This document shows, one piece after another, positions 13,391 through 19,842 of a stretch of 19,976 nt of DNA. Source of the DNA: an uncultured Oscillospiraceae bacterium (GTDB taxonomy: Bacteria > Bacillota > Clostridia > Oscillospirales > Acutalibacteraceae); contig UQNI01000037.1 in assembly GCA_900542375.1 (NCBI GenBank), positions 1-19,976 on the forward strand, in the 5' to 3' direction. A program made the position numbers and the translations under genes. The notes beneath the pieces were generated by a model. The model saw only the letters and a list, made by a program, of their open reading frames with translations. It ran no database searches and was not told the DNA's origin. Within the stretch, counting starts at the first letter, position 1; every line of letters begins with the position of its first letter.

Positions 13391-14260
13391 ATGGCACAAG
13401 TAATTGGTGTTAGATTTAAAGATGTAGGTAAAATATATTATTTTGACCCGTTGGATTTGGAAATTATAAAGGGCAGTCGAGTAATTGTAGAAACTGCTCG
13501 AGGAGTAGAATGCGGCGAAGTAGCTATGGAACGGAAGGAAGTATCTGATGAAGGTCTGGTACAACCATTAAAGCCTGTGATACGTGTTGCTACGAAAGAA
13601 GATTTAAAAAAAGTAGAAGAAAATCATGAAAAAGAAAAACAAGCGTTCGACATTTGCTTAAAAAAAATTGCCGACCATAAATTGGACATGAAATTGGTAG
13701 AAGTTGAATATACATTTGACAACAGTAAGGTATTATTTTACTTTACAGCTGAAGGTAGGGTAGACTTCCGTGAATTGGTAAAAGATTTAGCTTCTGTATT
13801 CCGCACCCGCATTGAGTTGCGTCAAATAGGTGTACGTGATGAGGCAAAAATGCTGGGTGGGCTTGGTGTTTGCGGCAAGCCATTTTGCTGTTCCACATTT
13901 TTAAGCAGTTTCCAACCTGTTTCTATTAAAATGGCAAAAGAACAAGGATTATCTTTAAACCCGGTTAAAATTTCAGGTACTTGCGGCCGCCTAATGTGCT
14001 GTCTTAAATTTGAGCAGGATGCCTATTTGGATTTACTGCGTACAATTCCAAAAGTAAATGCCATTGTAATCACTCCGGAAGGAAAAGGTACCGTAATTGA
14101 CCAAAACTTATTAACGGGTATTCTAACCATACGTTTGGATAAGGCTCCCGATGCAGCGCCTGCTACATTTCATGCCAAACAGGTAAAGGTAATTAAAGAC
14201 GGTCAAATTAGGGTGAATAAAGAGGAACTAGAGCAATTAAAAGGCTTGGAAAAGAATTAA
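13391..14260 (+). CDS. ricT: PSP1-domain protein RicT (YaaT), RNase Y regulator
   Basis: RicT works with RicA and RicF in Bacillus to steer RNase Y cleavage and phosphorelay activation, and the complex carries Fe-S clusters. The product has 289 residues with the PSP1 domain over about 60-200. Cysteines C161, C166, C167 ('CGKPFCC') and C198, C203, C204 ('CGRLMCC') are the conserved cluster-binding set. The N-terminal 'VIGVRFKDVGKIYYFDP' is typical. AGGGAGGGT is well placed before the ATG. It follows holB closely and is the last gene of that transcript; an AT-rich imperfect hairpin around 14270-14301 may end it. Genes for RicA and RicF are not in the window. Confidence 0.95.
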   Translation: MAQVIGVRFKDVGKIYYFDPLDLEIIKGSRVIVETARGVECGEVAMERKEVSDEGLVQPLKPVIRVATKEDLKKVEENHEKEKQAFDICLKKIADHKLDMKLVEVEYTFDNSKVLFYFTAEGRVDFRELVKDLASVFRTRIELRQIGVRDEAKMLGGLGVCGKPFCCSTFLSSFQPVSIKMAKEQGLSLNPVKISGTCGRLMCCLKFEQDAYLDLLRTIPKVNAIVITPEGKGTVIDQNLLTGILTIRLDKAPDAAPATFHAKQVKVIKDGQIRVNKEELEQLKGLEKN

Positions 14261-14319
14261 ATTTATTATATTGTAACAAAAAATCTGCTTATTTTTTACA
14301 AGATATCCATGGAATTCTA

Positions 14320-14347
14320 TTGATTTTTTTAAGATCTATGGTAAAAT
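14320..14347 (+). promoter_or_regulatory. Ferredoxin promoter, extended -10
   Basis: TTGATT, 16 nt, TAAAAT with TG one base upstream of the -10. It lies in the 118-nt gap after ricT and gives a short leader with AGGGAGGTG. Confidence 0.65.
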
Positions 14348-14378
14348 AAAGGTGAAAATTAGAGGGAGGTGCTTAAAA

Positions 14379-14549
14379 ATGGCATATCATATTAACACAG
14401 ATTGTATTTCTTGTGGTGCTTGTGCAGCTGAATGTCCTGTAAGCGCTATTTCAGAGGGTGATAGCATTTACGTTATCGATGCTGATACATGTATCGACTG
14501 TGGTGCTTGCGCAGACGTTTGTCCGGTAGGTGCTCCACAACAAGCATAA
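14379..14549 (+). CDS. 2[4Fe-4S] ferredoxin, clostridial type
   Basis: A 56-residue electron carrier with the two classic cluster motifs: C-IS-C-GA-C-AAE-CP (residues 9-21) and C-ID-C-GA-C-ADV-CP (about 38-50), eight cysteines in all. Clostridial ferredoxins of this length carry electrons for hydrogenase, pyruvate:ferredoxin oxidoreductase and similar enzymes at low potential. The ATG at 14379 has AGGGAGGTG 8 nt upstream; the reading frame extends to a GTG at 14352 without a binding site. It has its own promoter and terminator, so it is probably expressed apart from the flanking genes and at high level. Confidence 0.96.
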   Translation: MAYHINTDCISCGACAAECPVSAISEGDSIYVIDADTCIDCGACADVCPVGAPQQA

Positions 14550-14562
14550 TTCGCCAGTAAAC

Positions 14563-14596
14563 AAAAAGGGCGGTGCTGCATGCATCGCTCTTTTTT
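14563..14596 (+). terminator. Intrinsic terminator of the ferredoxin gene
   Basis: A 14-bp stem (14563-14576 with 14582-14595) including two G-U pairs, a TGCAT loop, then a run of T residues. Confidence 0.85.
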
Positions 14597-14638
14597 CTAT
14601 GATTAGATATTTTTGTATGGGAAAAGGAGATGAAATAG

Positions 14639-15406
14639 ATGCTGTTAGATGGCGAACGCTGGGAACCTATTTCAAGTCAATATCAAATTATTGTGTCGAA
14701 ACAGCACTGTTTTAATACAGATACCATTCTATTGGCGCACTTTGCATCTCCCAGAAAAAAAGATTTCTGTGCCGATTTTGGTACAGGTTGTGGTACCATT
14801 CCCCTTATCTGGAGCAGCAGGTATATGCCAAGACATATTTATGCAGTAGAATTGCAGGATAACGCATGCAGTATGGTACAAAGAACATTACAAAAAAATA
14901 ACTTAGAAGCCAATATTACATTGATTCATCAAGATTTAACTACATTAAAGCCGGGACTAACCCCTTTTACTCAGGAATTGGATTTAATTGCGTGCAATCC
15001 TCCTTATCAAGAGGCTGGTACGGGATTGGTAAATCCTGACGATAGTAAACGTATTGCCAGACATGAAGGTGCTTGTACACCTGATGATATTTGTCGTGTA
15101 GCTTCCAAATTGTTAAAATATGGTGGCAAGTTATGTATGTGCCAAAGGCCGCAAAGACTATTCGACATTATGGAATCTATGAAAAAGGTAGGTATTATGC
15201 CAAAGCGGTTACGCCTTGTCCAACAGAGATTATCTAAGGCGCCCAGCTTATTTTTATTGGAAGGGCGAAAAGGAGGAAATTCTGGTATGATAGTGGAACC
15301 TGTTTTGATGATAGAGGATGAAAACGGCGCATTTTCTGATGAGATGCTACAAATTTATGGCGACTATAAACAAGGAAAAAGGGGAGCAGTATGGCAGGAA
15401 AGTTAA
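14639..15406 (+). CDS. trmN6: tRNA1(Val) (adenine37-N6)-methyltransferase, TrmN6/YabB family
   Basis: A 255-residue class I SAM-dependent methyltransferase. Motif I is 'DFGTGCGTIPL' at 46-56, the acidic ribose contact is E71 in 'YAVELQ', and the N6-adenine catalytic motif is 'NPPY' at 120-123. The opening 'DGERWEPISSQYQIIVSKQHCFNTDTILLAHF' is typical of the YabB group, which modifies A37 of tRNA-Val in Escherichia coli. AAGGAG lies 8 nt upstream of the ATG. Its last 16 bases overlap the start of rsmI, so the two are translationally coupled. The same yabB-yabC neighbourhood exists in Bacillus. Confidence 0.9.
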   Translation: MLLDGERWEPISSQYQIIVSKQHCFNTDTILLAHFASPRKKDFCADFGTGCGTIPLIWSSRYMPRHIYAVELQDNACSMVQRTLQKNNLEANITLIHQDLTTLKPGLTPFTQELDLIACNPPYQEAGTGLVNPDDSKRIARHEGACTPDDICRVASKLLKYGGKLCMCQRPQRLFDIMESMKKVGIMPKRLRLVQQRLSKAPSLFLLEGRKGGNSGMIVEPVLMIEDENGAFSDEMLQIYGDYKQGKRGAVWQES

Positions 15407-16218
15407 TCGTTGTAGGAACCCCAATCGGAAATTTGTCAGATTTTTCTCCAAGAGCGATAGAAACACTGCAAACATGTGATTTTATTGCGGCAGAGGATAC
15501 GCGAGTTACAGTAAAGTTATTGAATCATTTTGGCATTAAAAAACCTATGGTAAGTTACTTTGAACATAACAAAATGGAGCGCGGGGACATTATCTGCAAC
15601 CGTATGGAACAAGGAGAGGTTTGTGTTCTGGTATCCGATGCAGGTATGCCGGCAATTTCCGACCCGGGAGAATTGTTGGTTGCACAATGTGTACAGCGGA
15701 ATATCCCTGTATATGTAGTTCCGGGTCCAACGGCTGTTATTTCTGCATTGGCGGTTTCAGGACTTCCAACAGGAAGATTTACGTTTGAAGGTTTTTTAAG
15801 TATGAATAAAAAAAGCCGAAGGGAACATTTAGAGGAAGTAAAAAAAGAACGAAGAACAATGGTATTTTATGAGGCTCCACATAAATTGGCATCAACATTG
15901 CAAGATATGCTGGCAGCTTGGGGAGACAGAAGAATTGCTATTGTGCGCGAGATTACCAAAATACACGAGGAAGTCATCCGTACCACATTAAAAGAAGCTG
16001 TACAACGTTATTCCAATGAAAATGCAAAAGGGGAATTGGTATTGGTGATAGAAGGTGCTGAGAAAGAAAAAGAGGCTCAAATTACCATAGAAGAAGCTGT
16101 ACAAAAAGCAAAGACATATCTGCAAGATGGAATGTCCGCTTCAGAGGCATCAAAAAAGTCTGCACAGGAGACAGGTTATAAAAAAGGGGATATTTATCGT
16201 TTATTAAATATGAAATAA
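15391..16218 (+). CDS. rsmI: 16S rRNA (cytidine1402-2'-O)-methyltransferase
   Basis: RsmI methylates the ribose of C1402 in the ribosomal decoding centre. The 275-residue protein has all signatures of the tetrapyrrole-methylase fold in this family. These are 'GTPIGNLSDFSPRAIETL' (9-26), 'AAEDTR' (33-38), 'VSDAGMPAISDPGELLV' (81-97), 'PGPTAVISALAVSGLP' (111-126) and 'FYEAPHKL' near 155. The length is standard. It starts inside trmN6 (16-nt overlap) behind AAGGGGAG. The C-terminal part, about 230-275, is a small helical domain with 'SASEASKKSAQETGYKKGDIYRLL', also usual for RsmI. Confidence 0.97.
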   Translation: MAGKLIVVGTPIGNLSDFSPRAIETLQTCDFIAAEDTRVTVKLLNHFGIKKPMVSYFEHNKMERGDIICNRMEQGEVCVLVSDAGMPAISDPGELLVAQCVQRNIPVYVVPGPTAVISALAVSGLPTGRFTFEGFLSMNKKSRREHLEEVKKERRTMVFYEAPHKLASTLQDMLAAWGDRRIAIVREITKIHEEVIRTTLKEAVQRYSNENAKGELVLVIEGAEKEKEAQITIEEAVQKAKTYLQDGMSASEASKKSAQETGYKKGDIYRLLNMK

Positions 16219-16294
16219 AAATCGAGCAGTATGATGATTTAGAAAAATGATTGTAAAATATGCGTAAACGTATGGCATGCAAAGAAAAATACAG

Positions 16295-16323
16295 TTGTAA
16301 TTATTGACTCAAAATGGTATGAT
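16295..16323 (+). promoter_or_regulatory. Promoter of the 16392 gene, extended -10
   Basis: TTGTAA, 17 nt, TATGAT (5 of 6) with TG one base before the -10. The start would be near 16330. This separates the following gene from rsmI, for which no clear terminator was seen. Confidence 0.6.
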
Positions 16324-16391
16324 TATCTTTGCAAAATAGATAGGATTATGTAGAATTCAGTTTAAAAATGTGTTTATGGGATGGGATAATC

Positions 16392-17000
16392 TTGAGTCGA
16401 ATTCAATCAAAAACCTGTATTGCGGTTACATGTTTCATAACAGTGCTCATGACGTGTGTCATTTCAGCTTTGGCATTTAGCGCCGATGCTGCGCAGTATA
16501 CTTCAGTAGATATGATACAGCCATATGCAGCCACAGTAACAGGTTCTGCTTCTTCTGACGATGAATCAGAAATATTAAGTTCCCAAGACTGGGAAGCATT
16601 ATTGAATGTATCTTCTGAAGAGAGTGAGCCTGTTTCTTCAGAAGCTACAGATACACTGCTGGGCTCGCCGTTAAAAAACGGTATAAGTGGGGATAGTTTC
16701 TTTATTTGGGGTTGTATTGCTGTTGGTCTGGGTGTTTTGGGAATTGCTTTCTTTATTTACTCCCAGTTTGTTTATAAACATATGAAAGCTGCATCTGATA
16801 CAAAATCGGATTACCATGAGGAACAAACAGGAGCAGTAAAACCAAAACGCGGAGATTCCTTTAAAGAACAAATTTCCAAAGAAAAACCACAAGAGAAACA
16901 AGATATGAACGAACATTCCGGGACATCGTCTGAAACACAATTGGATGATATTGATTGGGATAAATTTTTTGAGGAACATAAAAATAATCATGATAAATAA
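16392..17000 (+). CDS. Exported Ser/Glu-rich protein with one TM helix
   Basis: About 202 residues; I recognise no family. From TTG 16392 the N-terminus SRIQSKTCIAV leads into a clean signal peptide ending near 'AFSADA'. Next comes an outside segment of about 75 residues rich in Ser, Glu and Asp ('SSDDESEILSS', 'SSEESEPVSSEA'), a membrane helix ('FFIWGCIAVGLGVLGIAFFIYS'), and a long charged cytosolic tail ending 'IDWDKFFEEHKN'. An ATG at 16368 is in frame but has no binding site and spoils the signal peptide; the choice is not certain. The layout repeats that of the 6786 gene, though the tail here is acidic at the end and longer. Confidence 0.78.
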   Translation: MSRIQSKTCIAVTCFITVLMTCVISALAFSADAAQYTSVDMIQPYAATVTGSASSDDESEILSSQDWEALLNVSSEESEPVSSEATDTLLGSPLKNGISGDSFFIWGCIAVGLGVLGIAFFIYSQFVYKHMKAASDTKSDYHEEQTGAVKPKRGDSFKEQISKEKPQEKQDMNEHSGTSSETQLDDIDWDKFFEEHKNNHDK

Positions 17001-17036
17001 AAGGAGGATATGCAAACATTGCATATCCTCCTTTTT
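16999..17036. terminator. Bidirectional terminator between convergent genes
   Basis: A perfect 17-bp stem (16999-17015 with 17019-17035) and 3-nt loop. It begins inside the stop codon of the 16392 gene and touches the tadA stop (17035-17037). T and A runs on both sides allow both directions. Confidence 0.93.
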
Positions 17037-17514
17037 AGTTTTGAGGCGATTTCCATTTTGGCTGAGTTGCCTTTTTTAAACGAAGCGCTTGGAAAAACTC
17101 CTTTAATATATTACTGCATTCTTCTTCCATAATGCCACCGATTAATTCCGGTTTATGGTTATACGGCAATTCAAATAAATTAATAATAGAACCGCAGGAA
17201 CCTGCTTTTTCATCTTTTGCCCCATAGAAAACTTTTGGAATGCGTGCATTGATAATTGCTCCTGCGCACATAGGGCACGGTTCCAGTGTAACGTATAGCT
17301 CACATTGCCATAGCCGCCAACCACCAAGTCGTTTACAGGCATTGTCAATTGCCTCTATTTCTGCGTGGCATAGGGCATTTTTTCCTTGTTCACGCCGATT
17401 TCTTCCCGTTGCAATTACAATACCATCTTTTACAACCACGGCGCCAACGGGAACTTCTCCTTCATTTGCCGCTTCACGAGCCAATTGCAATGCTTGATTC
17501 ATATATTCGTTCAT
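17035..17514 (-). CDS. tadA: tRNA-specific adenosine deaminase TadA
   Basis: TadA converts A34 of tRNA-Arg to inosine so that one tRNA can read several codons. From ATG 17514 the protein has 159 residues. Zinc ligands and catalytic acid are H50 and E52 in 'CHAEIEAI', and C80 and C83 in 'EPCPMCAGAI'. 'GEVPVGAVVV' at 19-28 and 'NHKPELIGGIMEEEC' are further family marks. The longer frame up to 17556 adds 14 residues that do not fit the family. AGGTGT precedes the ATG, and the stop of the CPBP gene is only 2 nt upstream, so the two genes are coupled. Confidence 0.96.
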   Translation of the reverse strand: MNEYMNQALQLAREAANEGEVPVGAVVVKDGIVIATGRNRREQGKNALCHAEIEAIDNACKRLGGWRLWQCELYVTLEPCPMCAGAIINARIPKVFYGAKDEKAGSCGSIINLFELPYNHKPELIGGIMEEECSNILKEFFQALRLKKATQPKWKSPQN

Positions 17515-17516
17515 CG

Positions 17517-18506
17517 TTAAAACACACCTAGTCTGGAGATAGATTGAATGATGCAAATACCTGTGAAAATTAATATGCCCGGATTTGCAAATAAATTGCC
17601 CATACTGCTACCTACGGATAACGCTCCCGGCCGAAATTCGGATAATTGTTTTTTCTTTAGCAGCAGATATAATACAGAAAACAAAGACATAAATATCATT
17701 GCTAAAATAATAATATAAAATACGGCAGCATAAGTAGTGGCGCTACAATGAAAACGAACAATATTTAATAAGACATAAAATCCATTTACAAACATATGAA
17801 TGCCTACCGGAATCCATATATTATTTGTTCTAACCAAAGTAATTCCCAGTGCCAAACCACAGATAAATGCAAACACTATTTGCGAGAAATTGCGGTGTAA
17901 TAAACCAAATAACAAGGCAGATGCAATAACGGCAAAGAAATCTCCGTATTTACGAAATTGACTTAAAATAACACCTCTAAATAAAAATTCTTCTACAAAA
18001 GGCGGAACTACTGCGGTTGCCAACGCATTCATAATGTAGGAAGGAATGGTAGGAACCACAGGTATAGACTGTGAGCTACCTTGGAACCCAAAATTTTCCA
18101 ATATAGCAGATATCCAATTGGAAGGAAAGTTGGCCAATAGACAAATAGTAGTGCCTATAAGAAAGAAAGAAATTCCAACGGCAGGTTTAACTTGTTTGGT
18201 TATAATGATGTTTGTGGGCTGTAGTTTAAAGATTACAATAAAAATAACAGCGGGCAACAACATGCTTAATATACTGACAGAGCCATTTAACAGGTAATTT
18301 AAAATAGAAATTGTTTCGTTATACGTAGATTTTTGATAACCTATACCAATTAAAAACCATTGCAGAGCATAAGAAAATAAGTACATAGCGGCAATGGCAG
18401 CGCATAACAAAAAGCCTATTTTATTTGACTGCTTCCTTAGAGAGTAATCAGGTGCCTCGTACAAAAAGGAATTATTTTGTTTTTGAAAAGGAAACACATG
18501 CTTCAT
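17517..18506 (-). CDS. CPBP-family intramembrane glutamic protease
   Basis: A 329-residue polytopic membrane protein with about eight helices. The CPBP (CAAX protease and bacteriocin-processing, Abi) motifs are all present. They are 'VEEFLFRGVI' with E172, E173 and R177, 'FGLLH' with H204, and 'GIHMFVN' with H237 and N241. These form the active site in the membrane. Bacterial members act in prenyl-protein-like processing, bacteriocin immunity or signalling; the substrate is unknown. ATG 18506 has GAGG 6 nt upstream, better than the outer ATG at 18527. It shares a transcript with tadA. Confidence 0.92.
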   Translation of the reverse strand: MKHVFPFQKQNNSFLYEAPDYSLRKQSNKIGFLLCAAIAAMYLFSYALQWFLIGIGYQKSTYNETISILNYLLNGSVSILSMLLPAVIFIVIFKLQPTNIIITKQVKPAVGISFFLIGTTICLLANFPSNWISAILENFGFQGSSQSIPVVPTIPSYIMNALATAVVPPFVEEFLFRGVILSQFRKYGDFFAVIASALLFGLLHRNFSQIVFAFICGLALGITLVRTNNIWIPVGIHMFVNGFYVLLNIVRFHCSATTYAAVFYIIILAMIFMSLFSVLYLLLKKKQLSEFRPGALSVGSSMGNLFANPGILIFTGICIIQSISRLGVF

Positions 18507-18554
18507 AAGGCACCTCTTTTCTCTCATAACAAATGAACTAAAATGTTAAACTAT

Positions 18555-18582
18555 ATTATAACAAATTTTAAAGACAAAACAA
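18555..18582 (-). promoter_or_regulatory. Promoter of the CPBP-tadA operon, extended -10
   Basis: On the minus strand TTGTTT, 16 nt, a perfect TATAAT with TG one base before it. Confidence 0.65.
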
Positions 18583-18704
18583 AGTTGAATTTTATATTTA
18601 TATTCTTTCTTATTAGAGATATGTATTTACGCACACGATAGCTTTATGCGGAACATCAATAAGATATGCTCCATATGAGAGGCATTTCTCCTGTCATTTA
18701 AGGC

Positions 18705-18743
18705 AAAAGAAGAGCGAAAACCTCTTGTTTTCGCTCTTCTTTT
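18705..18743. terminator. Intrinsic terminator of the 18812 XRE gene
   Basis: A perfect 17-bp stem (18705-18721 with 18727-18743), 5-nt loop, A-rich foot on the left and T-rich on the right. It lies about 70 nt past the stop of the minus-strand regulator. Confidence 0.88.
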
Positions 18744-18811
18744 TAGGTGAAAGAATAACACACTTTACAAATAAATAACCATTTTGAGTTATAATTCAGT
18801 TATAGCTAGTA

Positions 18812-19063
18812 TCAATCATTGGTTAAAAGTGTTTCAATACTAACATTTAGTACTTTGGAAAGCACGACCAGTTCTATATCTGTGACAAATCGTTGACCAC
18901 TTTCAATTCTTTGAACGGCATTTTTATCTACATCTAAACCGGCAACTTGCAGTTTTTGAGCCAGTGCACGCTGAGAGACTTTTGGTTTCATGCTTTTTCT
19001 TAAAGCTGCAACTTTTCTGCCGCAAACATTATTAAGACCATCTTTGGATTTATTGATAAACAT
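18812..19063 (-). CDS. Small XRE-family regulator, paralogue of the 7350 gene
   Basis: An 83-residue DNA-binding protein. The helix-turn-helix spans about 28-55: 'VSQRALAQKLQVAGLDVDKNAVQRIESGQRFVTDIEL'. The insertion between helices and the 'RFVTD-EL' motif are shared with the 7350 regulator. Residues 1-20 (MFINKSKDGLNNVCGRKVAA) are a variable lead. AAGGTGGG about 10 nt upstream supports ATG 19063. A 13-bp spaced inverted repeat upstream, like that of the 7350 gene, points to autoregulation. No partner gene is present. Confidence 0.86.
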   Translation of the reverse strand: MFINKSKDGLNNVCGRKVAALRKSMKPKVSQRALAQKLQVAGLDVDKNAVQRIESGQRFVTDIELVVLSKVLNVSIETLLTND

Positions 19064-19106
19064 ATGCTACACCCACCTTGACATTCCGTTCTTGTCATTG
19101 CTTGTA

Positions 19107-19164
19107 TTATATGTTAAAATGATTGATAATATGACATTCATAGAATGTTATTTTTAACATATAA
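19107..19164. promoter_or_regulatory. Spaced 13-bp inverted repeat, candidate operator
   Basis: TTATATGTTAAAA (19107-19119) recurs in exact reverse complement at 19152-19164, with 32 nt between arms (45 bp centre to centre). The left arm overlaps the -10 box of the minus-strand XRE gene. The layout matches that of the paralogue at 7628-7684, though the sequence differs. Confidence 0.62.
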
Positions 19165-19298
19165 AAATTATAAACGAATTTAATCAGAGAAATAAATGAA
19201 CTGGATGAATTGTTCAAATTATTGTCTGTATAGCACATTTTGTTTTTAATTTTGTCATGTTATATGTCTCTATTACAGAAGTTTTGCTAAGACATCAC

Positions 19299-19316
19299 GT
19301 TATTTTATAAAATAAC
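19299..19316. promoter_or_regulatory. 18-nt perfect palindrome upstream of the last XRE gene
   Basis: GTTATTTTATAAAATAAC is its own reverse complement. It lies about 75 nt before the plus-strand regulator and downstream of a weak extended -10 (TGTTATATG, 19258-19266). It is a candidate operator. Confidence 0.55.
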
Positions 19317-19391
19317 TGTTATTCACCTCGAACTGAAATATTGAAACCATATGAACAGGTACTTGATTTATACTTAATGGAGTTGATGAAT

Positions 19392-19601
19392 ATGTCTGTA
19401 CAGTTTGGAAAACGTTGTAAAATCTTAAGGCAGGAAAGAGGGCTTACACAACAGCAAGTGGCAGATGCATTGGGTATATCCAGGTCTGCATATGCCTATT
19501 ATGAAATCGGCGGCAGTGAGCCCTCGCTTTCTGTATTATGGGAATTGGCGCAGTATTTTCAAGTATCGGCAGACTCATTGTTAGACACTTCTATAAAATA
19601 G
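19392..19601 (+). CDS. Small XRE-family (HTH_3) regulator
   Basis: A 69-residue Cro/C1 protein that is a bare helix-turn-helix domain: 'FGKRCKILRQERGLTQQQVADALGISRSAYAYYEIGGSEPS' at 5-45, then 'LWELAQYFQVSADSLLD'. The match to the HTH_3 consensus is the best of the five in this window. ATG 19392 has GGAG 9 nt upstream; the upstream frame to 19341 lacks a binding site. A short stem ATAGC/GCTAT with a T run after the stop (about 19598-19624) may be a weak terminator. Divergent from the 18812 regulator. Confidence 0.88.
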   Translation: MSVQFGKRCKILRQERGLTQQQVADALGISRSAYAYYEIGGSEPSLSVLWELAQYFQVSADSLLDTSIK

Positions 19602-19716
19602 CTGTATGCTATCATAATTTTTTTGCAGGACTGCATATTTTAAACTGCTATCAACATAAATAAAGCCGTTTATAATGAGTGAAATAAAAAATATTTGAAT
19701 AGAAATGTGAAAAATA

Positions 19717-19745
19717 TAGACGAAAATTTAAAAGCTTGTTATAAT
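19717..19745 (+). promoter_or_regulatory. Promoter of the Rrf2-family gene, extended -10
   Basis: TAGACG (4 of 6), 17 nt, perfect TATAAT with TG one base before it. The leader is about 90 nt long and contains the dyad at 19789-19810. Confidence 0.6.
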
Positions 19746-19788
19746 GTAAAGGTAAAATACGATGTCATTTTTTGATTCATTTATATAA

Positions 19789-19810
19789 AATATTGGTATA
19801 TAACAATATT
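19789..19810. promoter_or_regulatory. Inverted repeat in the Rrf2 gene leader
   Basis: AATATTG (19789-19795) and CAATATT (19804-19810) are exact reverse complements, 8 nt apart, 33 nt before the ATG. Rrf2 regulators often repress their own gene through such dyads, so this is a candidate operator. Confidence 0.45.
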
Positions 19811-19842
19811 GCATAAGGATGAGTTAAATAGGAGATTGAATC

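Larger units (their letters stand above)
18507..18811. other. Gene-free spacer upstream of the CPBP gene
   Basis: About 300 bases with no gene. It contains the CPBP-tadA promoter (18555-18582) and a strong hairpin terminator (18705-18743). The bases 18583-18704 hold nothing I can recognise. Confidence 0.6.
19064..19391. other. Gene-free intergenic region between divergent XRE genes
   Basis: About 330 bases between two divergent small regulators. It holds the spaced inverted repeat 19107-19164, the dyad ACATTC-ATA-GAATGT (19134-19148), two TGACATTC copies (19079 and 19132), and an 18-nt palindrome (19299-19316). A TATAAT box on the minus strand (19106-19111) overlaps the repeat arm. Confidence 0.65.

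Noticed and set aside
16671..17024. Minus-strand hydrophobic frame of 117 codons
   Set aside because: Antisense to the TM and tail region of the 16392 gene and runs through the bidirectional terminator; the hydrophobicity is a by-product of the reverse strand.
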